Source: an uncultured Marvinbryantia sp. (GTDB taxonomy: Bacteria > Bacillota > Clostridia > Lachnospirales > Lachnospiraceae). From it: a stretch of 59,066 bases of DNA. Both the position numbers and the translations under genes were made by a program. The notes under the pieces were generated by a model. It searched no databases. It saw nothing but the letters and a program-made list of their open reading frames with translations, and was not told the origin of the DNA. Below are positions 29,283-38,458 of the stretch, piece after piece. Location: NCBI GenBank assembly GCA_937915375.1, contig CALDMO010000026.1:1-59066 (forward strand). The letters run 5' to 3'. Position 1 is the stretch's first letter. The number at the start of each line of letters is the position of its first letter.

Positions 29283-30431
29283 ATGCGATACAGAAAAATT
29301 AAACGATGCAAAGATCTGGCAGTCAGTGAGATTGCCTTGGGATGTGAAGGATTTCTTGGAAAAAGTGAAGAAGAATATTTGCAGATGATTGACTGCGCAC
29401 AGAAACTTGGCATTAATTTTATTGATATGTATACGCCAAATCCGCAGTTTCAGAAATATCTTGGAGAAGCACTTGCAGGAAGACGAAAAGCTTTTGTACT
29501 GCAGGGACATCTCTGTTCTGTATGGGAGAATGAAGAGTATCTGCGAACCAGAAATCTTGAGAAGGTAAAGAGAGCATTTGAAGATCAGCTAAAGCATCTG
29601 CAGACGGACTATCTGGATATCGGAATGATTCACTATGTAGACGCGATGGATGACTGGAAAGAGGTAGCTGAAAATGGAATTTTGGAGTATTGCCAGAACT
29701 TAAAGGAAGAAGGCAGGATCCATGCAATTGGAATGAGTTCGCATAATCCAGAGGTTGCCGCAGAAGCTGTAAGAACGGGTGCGGTCGATGTTCTGATGTT
29801 TTCGGTTAATGCTGCATATGATATGCAGCCGTCCAATGAAGATGTGGACGAACTGTTTAAACGGGAGAATTACCGGGAAGGAATGGGTATCCATCCGGAA
29901 CGCGCGGCGCTGTATGAACTCTGTGAACGGGAAGGCGTTGCCATTGATGTAATGAAAGCATTTGGCGGCGGAGACATGTTAAAAGAAGAGCTTTCGCCGT
30001 TTGGCGTTGCTTTTACGGAAGCGCAGTGTATTGAGTATTGTTTGACAAGACCGGCGGTTGTGGCGGTGATGGCAGGGTGTCATTCTGTTTCTGAAATAGA
30101 AAAAGCGGCAGCTTATCTGAACGCATCTACGGAAGAAAAAGATTATGCGACGGTATTGGGGAAAATGGAGAAATTCCAGTTTCAGGGTAATTGTATGTAT
30201 TGCGGACATTGTGCGCCGTGCAGTGTCGGCATTAGTGTAGCGGATGTCAATAAATATCTGAATCTGTGTCTTGCGCAGAAAATGGTGCCGGAGACGGTGG
30301 CGGATCATTACCGACTGCTGCCGCATCATGCGTCTGAGTGCATTGCATGTGGAAAATGTGAGAAGAATTGTCCGTTTGGTGTGGAAATTATAGAGAAGAT
30401 GAAAAAGGCGGCAGAGGTTTTTGGATACTAA
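29283..30431 (+). CDS. Aldo/keto reductase with C-terminal ferredoxin domain
   Basis: NAD(P)H-linked oxidoreductase with a TIM-barrel aldo/keto reductase domain (about residues 1-290) and a C-terminal 4Fe-4S part with CMYCGHCAPC near residue 302 and CIACGKCEKNCPFGV near residue 358. The cysteine spacing suits one or two iron-sulphur clusters, as in the widespread anaerobe group of 4Fe-4S aldo/keto reductases. ATG 29283 follows GGAAGGGAG; the longer frame to 29238 lacks a site. Length is 382 residues. Stand-alone gene after the MATE exporter. Confidence 0.9.
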   Translation: MRYRKIKRCKDLAVSEIALGCEGFLGKSEEEYLQMIDCAQKLGINFIDMYTPNPQFQKYLGEALAGRRKAFVLQGHLCSVWENEEYLRTRNLEKVKRAFEDQLKHLQTDYLDIGMIHYVDAMDDWKEVAENGILEYCQNLKEEGRIHAIGMSSHNPEVAAEAVRTGAVDVLMFSVNAAYDMQPSNEDVDELFKRENYREGMGIHPERAALYELCEREGVAIDVMKAFGGGDMLKEELSPFGVAFTEAQCIEYCLTRPAVVAVMAGCHSVSEIEKAAAYLNASTEEKDYATVLGKMEKFQFQGNCMYCGHCAPCSVGISVADVNKYLNLCLAQKMVPETVADHYRLLPHHASECIACGKCEKNCPFGVEIIEKMKKAAEVFGY

Positions 30432-30583
30432 GTTTGGAGTTTTTAAAAAGTACAGAAATAAATAGATGTCCATATGCTAATTAAACGGCAAAAAAGTACT
30501 AGGATAGAAAAGAAAAATCAATATAATGAAAATAGCTATTTATGTAAGATGATTATTTTATAAAGGCTATGGAGGGTAAAACA

Positions 30584-32584
30584 ATGCTGAAACAGGAAGG
30601 AAACAAGCTTTACAGACGACAGGACAAAGAGCTCCTTCTGATTGAACCGTGGGGAAGGAATGCGTTCCGTGTGCGTGCGACACAGCGTCATGAATTTATT
30701 CCGGATACGGAAAGCGCTTTGATACCGCAGGAGGATTGCGGAGCAAAGATTGAGATTGACGGAAAAAAGGCAACGATCACAAATGGAAAACTTACCTGTA
30801 AGGTAATGGATAATGGCGTTCTGCAGTTCTATAATCAGAATGGCAAACTGCTTCTGGAGGAATATGACAGAACCAGAGATATGTATGAAGGAAGCGATAA
30901 GTTTGCGAGCGCACTGGAGATTGTACCGCGAACGTTCAATCCGCGTCCATGTTCTGATAATTTTAAACTAACGGTACGTTTTGAGGCGAATGACGGTGAA
31001 AAGCTTTTTGGAATGGGGCAGTATCAGCAGCCGTTTCTGGATGTAAAAGGTTGTGTGATTGAACTTGCGCAGAGAAATTCGCAGGCCAGTGTGCCGTTTG
31101 CGCTTTCAGACAGAGGCTACGGTATGCTTTGGAACAATCCTGCAATCGGTCATGTGACTTTTGGAAAGAATGTGACGGAATGGGTAGCAGAATCGACCAA
31201 ACAGATGGATTACTGGATCACAGCTGGTGATACCCCGGCAGAGATTGAAGAATCCTACGCAGATGTAACCGGAAAAGTACCGATGATGCCGGATTATGGA
31301 ATGGGATTCTGGCAGTGTAAATTGCGTTATCAGACACAGGATGAAATTCTGGAAGTAGCAAGAGAGTATAAGAGAAGAGGACTGCCGATTGATGTAATCG
31401 TGGTAGATTTCTTCCACTGGCCGCATCAGGGTGATTGGAATTTTGATTTTGATTATTGGCCAGATCCGGCTGCGATGGTTCGTGAACTGAAAGAAATGGG
31501 CATTGAATTGATGGTATCAATCTGGCCGACGGTAGATGAAGAGAGTGTTAATTATAAGGAAATGAGTGAACTGGGATATCTGACACGTTCTGAATATGGA
31601 AAGCGTATCGGACAGTTGGGAGAAGCTTGTATTATTGATGTGACAAATCCGGATGGAAGAAATTATGTTTGGGAGAAGATAAAAAAGAATTATTATGATC
31701 TCGGCATTAAGATCTTCTGGTTGGATGAGGCAGAGCCGGAATTTACCGGATATGAATTTGAGCATTACCGCTATTTTATCGGTTCCGATATGGAAGTCGG
31801 AAACATCTTCCCGAAATATTATGCGCGTATGGCATATGAAGGAATGGAAGAAGCAGGGCAGCAGAATATTGTGAACTTACTGCGCTGTGCATGGGCGGGA
31901 AGTCAGCGGTATGGAGCGCTTGTGTGGTCAGGGGATATTGATTCTTCTTTCCGCGCATTGAGAAATCAGCTGGCAGCAGGTTTGAACATGGGAATTGCAG
32001 GAATTCCGTGGTGGACTACCGATATCGGTGGATTCCATGGAGGAAATATTCATGATGAGGCATTTAAGGAGTGTTTTGTACGTTGGTTTGCTTTTGGGGC
32101 CTTTTGTCCGGTCATGCGTCTGCATGGTTTCCGCGAACCGTTTAAAGAACCTCTTGGAATAAGCGGAGGCGGAAAACATATCAGCGGTGCGGAAAATGAA
32201 GTATGGAGTTATGGCGAAGAAGTCTATGAAATCTGTAAAAAATATATGGAACTGCGGGAACATATGCGTCCGTATGTTAAAACCCTGATGCAGGCAGCTC
32301 ACGAAAAAGGAACACCGATCATGCGTCCGCTGTTCTATGATTTCCCAGAAGATAAGAAGGCATGGGAGATTGAAGATCAGTATATGTTTGGACCGGATGT
32401 GTTGGTTGCTCCGGTTCTGTATGAAGGCGTTAGAGAACGTCAGGTTTATTTGCCAGAGGGCAAATGGAGAAATATCAATGATGGAGCAGAATATGAAGGC
32501 GGTCAGGTGATTATCGCAGCAGCTCCGTATGATGCAATTCCGGTATTTGCAAAAGTAGGAACAAGAGTAAAAGAAAGACTTTAA
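30584..32584 (+). CDS. GH31 alpha-glycosidase (alpha-glucosidase or alpha-xylosidase)
   Basis: Retaining alpha-glycosidase of family GH31, 666 residues. An N-terminal galactose-mutarotase-like beta domain is followed by the TIM barrel. The nucleophile is Asp381 in WLDEAEPE and the acid/base Asp451 in VWSGDID. WLDEAEPE resembles small gut-bacterial alpha-glucosidases and alpha-xylosidases, so the exact sugar is uncertain. ATG 30584 lies eight bases after GGAGG; an ATG at 30569 overlaps that site. No signal peptide, so intracellular action on imported oligosaccharides is expected. No transporter is adjacent. Confidence 0.9.
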   Translation: MLKQEGNKLYRRQDKELLLIEPWGRNAFRVRATQRHEFIPDTESALIPQEDCGAKIEIDGKKATITNGKLTCKVMDNGVLQFYNQNGKLLLEEYDRTRDMYEGSDKFASALEIVPRTFNPRPCSDNFKLTVRFEANDGEKLFGMGQYQQPFLDVKGCVIELAQRNSQASVPFALSDRGYGMLWNNPAIGHVTFGKNVTEWVAESTKQMDYWITAGDTPAEIEESYADVTGKVPMMPDYGMGFWQCKLRYQTQDEILEVAREYKRRGLPIDVIVVDFFHWPHQGDWNFDFDYWPDPAAMVRELKEMGIELMVSIWPTVDEESVNYKEMSELGYLTRSEYGKRIGQLGEACIIDVTNPDGRNYVWEKIKKNYYDLGIKIFWLDEAEPEFTGYEFEHYRYFIGSDMEVGNIFPKYYARMAYEGMEEAGQQNIVNLLRCAWAGSQRYGALVWSGDIDSSFRALRNQLAAGLNMGIAGIPWWTTDIGGFHGGNIHDEAFKECFVRWFAFGAFCPVMRLHGFREPFKEPLGISGGGKHISGAENEVWSYGEEVYEICKKYMELREHMRPYVKTLMQAAHEKGTPIMRPLFYDFPEDKKAWEIEDQYMFGPDVLVAPVLYEGVRERQVYLPEGKWRNINDGAEYEGGQVIIAAAPYDAIPVFAKVGTRVKERL

Positions 32585-32600
32585 ATTCCAGGGGCGGTAC

Positions 32601-32629
32601 TTGCATTCTTTCATCGGATTTGTTATAGT
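32601..32629 (+). promoter_or_regulatory. Promoter of the ECF transporter operon
   Basis: TTGCAT (32601-32606) and TATAGT (32624-32629), spacer 17 bases. Confidence 0.65.
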
Positions 32630-32641
32630 TAGTGCGTTGAA

Positions 32642-32670
32642 CAAATACCTCGCGATTTGCGGGGTATTTG
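32642..32670 (+). promoter_or_regulatory. 5' leader hairpin of the ECF transporter operon
   Basis: Twelve-bp stem (32642-32653 with 32659-32670, one G-U pair) and a five-base loop at the very start of the predicted transcript. There is no T-run after it, so it is not a simple terminator. It may stabilise the mRNA or bind a regulator. Confidence 0.5.
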
Positions 32671-32703
32671 AATGTTAATAAAATACATAGGAGGAAGTTA
32701 GTT

Positions 32704-33258
32704 ATGAAGATGAAGTTTGGCATTAAAGAAGTAGTGGCAGCCGGTATCGGTACAGCTCTGTTTGTCGTGCTGACAACTGTACAGATTCCGCTCGGATTTC
32801 TGCCGAACACTGCATTGCAGCCGAGAGCGGCTTTGCTGGCTTTTTTTGCGGCAGTATTCGGTCCGGTCGTAGGCGGTATCATGGGATTTTTGGGGCATGC
32901 GCTCGGTGACGCGCTGTTTTATGGAAGCGTATGGTGGAGCTGGGTGTTCCCGGATGCAGTTTTTGGTGTGGCAGTTGGTATATTTGCAGCAAAATACGCG
33001 ATCAGAGAAGGCGGTTTTGCAAAAGCACAGGCAATTACATTTAATGTAAATCAGGTAGTTGCCAATGCAGTTGTATGGATTCTGCTGGCGCCGGCACTTG
33101 ATATTCTGATTTATGCTGAACCGGTAAACAAAGTGTTTGCTCAGGGTGTCGGCGCTTTTATCGGCAACATTATTATTGTAGGTATTCTTGGAACGCTGCT
33201 GGCGTTCGGTTACGCAAAAATTGGAGGAAAATCCTCCAGTCTTTCTAAAGAGGATTAA
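32704..33258 (+). CDS. ECF transporter S component (UPF0397 family)
   Basis: Substrate-capture membrane subunit of an energy-coupling-factor vitamin importer, 184 residues with about five to six helices. The stretches GHALGDALFYGSVWWSWV and EPVNKVFAQG are the hallmarks of the UPF0397/ECF-ribofla_trS group. ATG 32704 follows AGGAGG by nine bases; the upstream ATG at 32668 lies in the leader hairpin. It is the first gene of an operon with a fused ATPase and a T component, which gives a complete transporter. The vitamin is not known for this group. Confidence 0.9.
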   Translation: MKMKFGIKEVVAAGIGTALFVVLTTVQIPLGFLPNTALQPRAALLAFFAAVFGPVVGGIMGFLGHALGDALFYGSVWWSWVFPDAVFGVAVGIFAAKYAIREGGFAKAQAITFNVNQVVANAVVWILLAPALDILIYAEPVNKVFAQGVGAFIGNIIIVGILGTLLAFGYAKIGGKSSSLSKED

Positions 33259-33266
33259 GAAACAAA

Positions 33267-34985
33267 ATGAATCCGATCATTGAATTCAAAGACTATTCAT
33301 TTAAATATCGCGCGCAGAAAGAGCCAACGTTAAAGCATATTAACCTGAAGATTTATCCGGGTGAAAAGGTGCTGATTGTGGGACCGTCCGGTTCAGGCAA
33401 ATCGACGATCGCTCACTGCTTAAATGGTCTGGTGCCCTTCTCCTATCCGGGAGAGAGCACCGGAAGTCTTTTAGTGAAGGGACAGAACCCCGAAAAGGCC
33501 GGGATTTTTGGGATGTCAAAAATTGTAGGTACAGTTTTGCAGGACACAGACGGTCAGTTTATCGGTCTTACCGTGGCGGAAGATATTGCATTCGCATTGG
33601 AAAATGAGTGTGTGGAACAGCAGGAAATGTTTCGTCAGGTTGCGAAGATGGCAGAAGTACTTGACTTGCAGGATTTGCTCGATCATTCTCCGGCAGAATT
33701 ATCCGGCGGACAAAAACAGCGTGTTTCGATGGCTGGCGTAATGATTGATCGTGTGGATGTGCTGCTTTTTGATGAACCTCTGGCGAATTTGGATCCGGCA
33801 ACCGGAAAGAGGACGATTGATCTGATTGATCGCATCCAGAAGGATAAAAACACTACGATCCTGATCATAGAGCATCGGCTCGAGGATGTACTGTACCGCG
33901 ATGTGGACCGTATTATTGTAATCAGTGAGGGAGAAGTGGCAGCGGATACGACGCCGGATGAACTGCTTTCGACGGACGTTTTGATACGTGCAGGAATTCG
34001 TGAGCCTTTGTATGTCACCGCTTGTAAGCACATTGGGGTACCGGTGCAAGCACAGCGGAAACCGCAGCATATTGAGACAATGGATGTGAGTGGCTGTGAA
34101 GAATTGGTGCGGAACTGGTATCGGAAAACGCAGCTGAAAGAAAGAACGGCAGAAAAAGAAACACTGTTGGAAATGGAAGCGCTCAGCTTTTCGTATTTGT
34201 CACATGAACCGGTTTTGAAAAAGGTGGACTGTACGATTCGCAAGGGAGAGATGATCAGTATTGTCGGCAGAAATGGAGCAGGAAAGTCAACGCTTTCCAG
34301 TTTGATCTGTGGATTTATGATGCCGGATGGCGGTGTGATCCGCTACCACAGCGAAGATATGTCCGGTCTTTCCATCAAAGAACGTGGGGAACGCATCGGA
34401 TTTGTAATGCAGAGTCCGAATCAGATGATTTCTAAGCCAATGATTTTTGATGAAGTGGCGTTGGGACTTACGGTACGGGGTGTTGCACAGGAGGAGATAA
34501 AAGAACGCGTTTACGAGGCGCTTCGGATCTGCGGTCTGTACGAGATGCGTAACTGGCCGGTTTCAGCGTTGAGCTTTGGACAGAAAAAACGAGTGACGAT
34601 TGCCTCAATTCTGGTGATGCATCCGGAAATTATCATTCTGGATGAACCGACCGCAGGACAGGATTATCGTCATTATACGGAGATTATGGAGTTTTTGAAA
34701 AAGCTCAACAGAGAACAGGGCATTACGATCATTATGATTACGCATGATATGCATTTGATGCTGGAGTATACCGACCGCGCGTTGGTATTGGCAGATGGTC
34801 GGATTCTGGCGGATGATACGCCCGCAAATATTCTCACGAATGATGAGATTACTGACCGGGCAAATTTAAAGAAGACATCACTTTATGATTTTGCGGTCAA
34901 GTGCGGTATTACAGACGTATCCGGTTTCGTGGAGCGGTTTATTCAGTACGACAGGGAGGCGCGAAAAAATGTCAAGAATGCTTAG
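33267..34985 (+). CDS. ECF transporter ATPase, two domains fused
   Basis: Energising subunit carrying both EcfA and EcfA' in one 572-residue chain. The first domain has Walker A GPSGSGKST (near residue 40), LSGGQKQR and LLFDEPLANLD; the second has GRNGAGKST (from residue 334), the variant signature LSFGQKKR, and IILDEPTAGQD. Fused ATPases of this type regularly accompany UPF0397 S components. The gene lies eight bases after the S component and overlaps the T component by 17 bases. Confidence 0.93.
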   Translation: MNPIIEFKDYSFKYRAQKEPTLKHINLKIYPGEKVLIVGPSGSGKSTIAHCLNGLVPFSYPGESTGSLLVKGQNPEKAGIFGMSKIVGTVLQDTDGQFIGLTVAEDIAFALENECVEQQEMFRQVAKMAEVLDLQDLLDHSPAELSGGQKQRVSMAGVMIDRVDVLLFDEPLANLDPATGKRTIDLIDRIQKDKNTTILIIEHRLEDVLYRDVDRIIVISEGEVAADTTPDELLSTDVLIRAGIREPLYVTACKHIGVPVQAQRKPQHIETMDVSGCEELVRNWYRKTQLKERTAEKETLLEMEALSFSYLSHEPVLKKVDCTIRKGEMISIVGRNGAGKSTLSSLICGFMMPDGGVIRYHSEDMSGLSIKERGERIGFVMQSPNQMISKPMIFDEVALGLTVRGVAQEEIKERVYEALRICGLYEMRNWPVSALSFGQKKRVTIASILVMHPEIIILDEPTAGQDYRHYTEIMEFLKKLNREQGITIIMITHDMHLMLEYTDRALVLADGRILADDTPANILTNDEITDRANLKKTSLYDFAVKCGITDVSGFVERFIQYDREARKNVKNA

Positions 34986-35796
34986 TTATGAGCAGAAAGA
35001 TACTTGGATCGACCGGTTGACCGGTGTGACAAAGTTGATGTTTTTTCTGCTATGGTCGGTTGTCAGTATGATCACGTATGATACGCGTGTGCTGCTGGTG
35101 ATGCTGTTTCTGAGTTTGGTGATTTTTAAGATTTCTAAAATCAGCTGGAAACAGATAGCGACGGTTTTTAAATTTATTATGTTATTTTTGTGTCTGAATC
35201 TGCTCATGGTGTATATCTTTGCTCCTTATCAGGGAACAAAGATATATGGGGCGCGCACAGATTTAGTACATTTATTTTGGAAGTATACTTTAACAAAGGA
35301 ACAGCTGTTTTATGAGTTTAATATTCTCATTAAGTATTTTACGGTAACGCCGGCAGTGCTGATGTTTCTTGTGACAACGAATCCGAGTGAGTTTGCTGCA
35401 TCACTCAATCGTATCGGTATACATTATAACGTAGGCTATGCGGTGGCAATCGCACTGCGTTATGTTCCGGATGTACAGGGAGATTTTACGAAGATCAAGC
35501 ATGCGCAGGAGGCGAGGGGCATTGAAATGTCCTCCAAAGCGTCTCTGTTGTCCAGAATCCGCAAAATGGCGTCGATCATTTTTCCGCTCATTTTTACCGG
35601 AATGGAAAGGATTGATGTGATCAGCAATGCGATGGAACTGCGCCGATTCGGAAAAAATAAGAAACGGACCTGGTATTCCGGAAGGCCGCTGAAACGAAAT
35701 GATTATCTGACGCTTGTTTTTCTGATTGTGTTTAGTGCCGCAGTGTTGGTGATTACATTTCAGAATGGCAGTAGATTTTATAATCCGTTCAAATAA
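34969..35796 (+). CDS. ECF transporter T component (EcfT)
   Basis: Membrane coupling subunit of the ECF transporter, 275 residues. The C-terminal part contains the Ala-Arg-Gly type coupling motifs (QEARGIEM and ELRRFG) that grip the ATPases. ATG 34969, inside the end of the ATPase gene, follows GGGAGG; a longer frame to 34885 would overlap the ATPase further and lacks a site. The operon ends at a strong terminator. Confidence 0.9.
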   Translation: MSRMLSYEQKDTWIDRLTGVTKLMFFLLWSVVSMITYDTRVLLVMLFLSLVIFKISKISWKQIATVFKFIMLFLCLNLLMVYIFAPYQGTKIYGARTDLVHLFWKYTLTKEQLFYEFNILIKYFTVTPAVLMFLVTTNPSEFAASLNRIGIHYNVGYAVAIALRYVPDVQGDFTKIKHAQEARGIEMSSKASLLSRIRKMASIIFPLIFTGMERIDVISNAMELRRFGKNKKRTWYSGRPLKRNDYLTLVFLIVFSAAVLVITFQNGSRFYNPFK

Positions 35797-35843
35797 AAAC
35801 GCAACAAAACACTCCAAAATTGGGGTGTTTTGTTGCGTTTTGG
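35796..35843 (+). terminator. Terminator of the ECF operon
   Basis: Very long hairpin (35796-35816 with 35821-35841) with a four-base loop, A-rich on the left and T-rich on the right. Confidence 0.9.
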
Positions 35844-35896
35844 CAGAGTGTCTGCTGTCTTATAATACATAAAAACCGTACATTACGCATCTCCTA

Positions 35897-35924
35897 TTTA
35901 CAAATAAACAGGGTGTGTTATAGT
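35897..35924 (+). promoter_or_regulatory. Promoter of the LytTR two-component operon
   Basis: TTTACA (35897-35902) and TATAGT (35919-35924) with a 16-base spacer. The box overlaps a GTG that a gene finder might choose as the start, which supports the downstream ATG 35962. Confidence 0.55.
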
Positions 35925-35961
35925 GAAAACTGAAAAATATATCGGATTTGACGAGGAGTTT

Positions 35962-36669
35962 ATGGACACAATTATAGTTTGCGATGATGATGCGCGGGCA
36001 CGCCGCGCGGTAGAAAAACAGATACGCGATTGGAAACAAGATCTGGAAGTGCTGTGTTTTTCTTCCGGAGAGGAATTGTTGGAACATTACAGACCGTGTC
36101 AGGCGGTTTTTCTGGATATTGATATGGACGGGATGAATGGAATTGAAACCGGACGGGAAATACGCAAAAGAGACCGGGAGACAAAAATCGTATATCTGAC
36201 GGCTTACCGGGATTATGTGGAGGGAGCTTTCGGTGTGCATGCTTTTCAATATTTGCTAAAGCCGGCAGATCCTGAGGCAATTTATCAGGTGCTGGAAGAA
36301 ATTTTTCGCTATAACAGAACAGCCAGAAAGAAAACAATCCTGGATTTTGCTACAGATCGGGGGATGGTCTGTCTGGCAGCCGAAGATATCTATTATTTTG
36401 AATATGAAAACCGAAAAATTAAAATTGTCATGGAAAAAGAATCCTATTATATGCCGGGAAGGATCGGCAGTATTGCGCAGAAGATGCAGCCGTTCGGATT
36501 TTCTGTACCGCATCAGAGCTTTGTGGTAAATATGCTTCATGTGAAAAATATCTGCGGTCTGCAGATTTTTCTTGATAATCAGACAGAGATTCCGCTGTCG
36601 CAGAAAAAACAGAAAGTCTGGAAACAGGAACTGACGGCGTATCTGGCGGACAGACTGGAGGTGGATTGA
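35962..36669 (+). CDS. LytTR-family response regulator
   Basis: DNA-binding response regulator with an N-terminal receiver (IIVCDDD; phospho-acceptor Asp52 in FLDIDMDG; YLTAY; lysine in LLKPAD) and a C-terminal LytTR domain (about residues 130-230, with VPHQSFVVNM). These regulators control bacteriocin, quorum-sensing and surface functions in Firmicutes. The start was placed at ATG 35962 because the promoter -10 box covers the GTG at 35923. The kinase gene follows after one base. Confidence 0.9.
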   Translation: MDTIIVCDDDARARRAVEKQIRDWKQDLEVLCFSSGEELLEHYRPCQAVFLDIDMDGMNGIETGREIRKRDRETKIVYLTAYRDYVEGAFGVHAFQYLLKPADPEAIYQVLEEIFRYNRTARKKTILDFATDRGMVCLAAEDIYYFEYENRKIKIVMEKESYYMPGRIGSIAQKMQPFGFSVPHQSFVVNMLHVKNICGLQIFLDNQTEIPLSQKKQKVWKQELTAYLADRLEVD

Positions 36670-36670
36670 A

Positions 36671-37927
36671 ATGGGTACGGTAGGAGCGATACTGTTGTCT
36701 GTGCTGACGGTGAGCAGTTATCCAATCTGCTCCGCGGCGCTGCTGCGGGCGATCCCGCAGGATTTTGCGCGGCCCGGATGGATGAAAATTCTGGCATGGA
36801 TATTTTACGGCGCGCTTTGTTTCTTATTGCCGAATCTGTTCTGGAATGACATGATCACGCAAATCGGACTGATGCTTTGTTTTCTGGCGATCGGTCGGCT
36901 GCTCTATCATAAGAGCAGGACAGGGTTTATGTATCAGATGATATTTCTTTTTAGCATCTATGCGGCGGACGTGTGCGCGGTCGCTTTGAGTCGTCAGTTA
37001 TATATGGCGCTGGATATAGACGCCGGATTTTTCAGAATGGTACTGGTGATTTTCAAGGTGACGCTGATTTATCTGGTAACGGGAGTGATGCTGGTTATCA
37101 TCCGCCGCCGTTATGCGGAAGATAAAGAAAAGCTAAAGGTGCGCGGCATGATGCTGGTACCTGCGCTCAGCGCAGTGATGCTTTTTCTGTATATGATCGG
37201 CGGGGAGCTCTTTTTTTTCCGGTATGGTTTCGGATGGCTGATTTTCTATGCGGTGCTTGCGCTGATTATTAATATTTACTGCCTGTATTTCTGGTATGAT
37301 GTAGCACAGAACTGGGAATTGAAGCACCGTCTGGCGATGATGCAGCAGCAGGGAGAGCTTACCCATCAGTATTATGAAGAATTGGAGAAGAAATATAGTG
37401 AATCGCGCCGGATCATTCACGATATCCGCAATCATCTGCACGCGATCGAGCAGATGCAGCAGCAGGAAAGTAAGGCATATATAGAGGATGTTCATGCGAT
37501 GCTTAATTCACTGGGGTTAAAATTTTATACAGAAAACCGGATGCTGAATATTGTATTGAATGATAAGCTGAAAAAATTGCCGCCGGAGCAGGTGAAATGC
37601 AATATGGGAGGTATTTCACTGGATTTTGTTTCGGATCCGGATATCACGACGATCTTTGCGAATCTGTTGGATAATGCGATTGAAGCGGCAGATCGGCAGA
37701 CATCGTTTCAGATCAGAATCCGCGGAGAACAGATACAGGATTTTGTGGTTGTAAAAATCAGCAATACGTATTACGGCAGTTATGTTCCGGGTAGATCAGG
37801 CAAGGAAGGACACGAAGGTATCGGTCTTACAAATGTTCGGCGAGCGTTGGAACATTATCGAGGGGAAATGCATATCTGTTGCGAGGACGGTATTTTTGAG
37901 GTGACAGTGATGCTGCCGGGAGGATAA
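36671..37927 (+). CDS. GHKL-type sensor histidine kinase
   Basis: Membrane sensor of the AgrC/VirS class, 418 residues. About six helices fill the first 210 residues, followed by a coiled segment, the phospho-acceptor His250 in IIHDIRNHLHA and a GHKL ATPase domain with NLLDNAIEAA (N box) and GIGLTNVRRAL. AgrC-like kinases usually sense a peptide; no clear peptide gene is present next to it. It partners the upstream LytTR regulator. Confidence 0.9.
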   Translation: MGTVGAILLSVLTVSSYPICSAALLRAIPQDFARPGWMKILAWIFYGALCFLLPNLFWNDMITQIGLMLCFLAIGRLLYHKSRTGFMYQMIFLFSIYAADVCAVALSRQLYMALDIDAGFFRMVLVIFKVTLIYLVTGVMLVIIRRRYAEDKEKLKVRGMMLVPALSAVMLFLYMIGGELFFFRYGFGWLIFYAVLALIINIYCLYFWYDVAQNWELKHRLAMMQQQGELTHQYYEELEKKYSESRRIIHDIRNHLHAIEQMQQQESKAYIEDVHAMLNSLGLKFYTENRMLNIVLNDKLKKLPPEQVKCNMGGISLDFVSDPDITTIFANLLDNAIEAADRQTSFQIRIRGEQIQDFVVVKISNTYYGSYVPGRSGKEGHEGIGLTNVRRALEHYRGEMHICCEDGIFEVTVMLPGG

Positions 37928-38022
37928 GCAGGAGCGGCTGATGAAAGGATGCCGGAAGAATTATCGGGTATAAGATACATGATGAAAGAATACGCTGAAA
38001 CAGTAGAAAGAAGGAATAGAAT

Positions 38023-38439
38023 ATGAGAAAAATAACAGCAGCTATGTTATTGGTTTTAACGGCGGTAATGCTTTTGACTGGATGTGCAAAAGGAGCAAAG
38101 CTTTCGGATAAATTTGATGAGGAAACGGTAAAAGCAGAAGCGATGAAAGCGGTGGAGTATTTCAATGAACGCAATTATGCGTCTATTCTTGCAATGGGCA
38201 GTGAGGAATTTAAGAAGGCACTTACGGAGGAAGCCTTTGCGCAGGCAGTGGATCCATATTTGGATAAAAATGGGGCGTTCATGAAAATTACAAAAACGGC
38301 GATTCTGGGAAATAAGGATGAAGAGACCGGAGAGGAATACGGCGGCGTTGTGATGGTTGGGAAATATGAGAATGGGAAAATTCAGTTTGTCATCAGTTTT
38401 GATGAAGAGATGAAGTTGGTGCAGTTTGTGATTCGCTGA
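38023..38439 (+). CDS. DUF3887 lipoprotein
   Basis: Small surface lipoprotein, 138 residues. The signal peptide ends in the lipobox LLTGC, with the modified cysteine near residue 21. The rest matches the DUF3887 fold (cystatin/NTF2-like), with the core AMKAVEYFNERNYASILAMG. Function unknown. It lies between the two-component system and a CPBP protease gene 19 bases downstream, with which it is probably transcribed. Confidence 0.85.
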   Translation: MRKITAAMLLVLTAVMLLTGCAKGAKLSDKFDEETVKAEAMKAVEYFNERNYASILAMGSEEFKKALTEEAFAQAVDPYLDKNGAFMKITKTAILGNKDEETGEEYGGVVMVGKYENGKIQFVISFDEEMKLVQFVIR

Positions 38440-38458
38440 TACATGGGGGAACATAAAA

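Noticed and set aside
37941..37973. Ten-codon frame MKGCRKNYRV with GGAG upstream, after the sensor kinase gene
   Set aside because: Considered as a signal peptide for the AgrC-like kinase, but it is very short, has no leader or processing motif and no exporter or AgrB-like protease is nearby.
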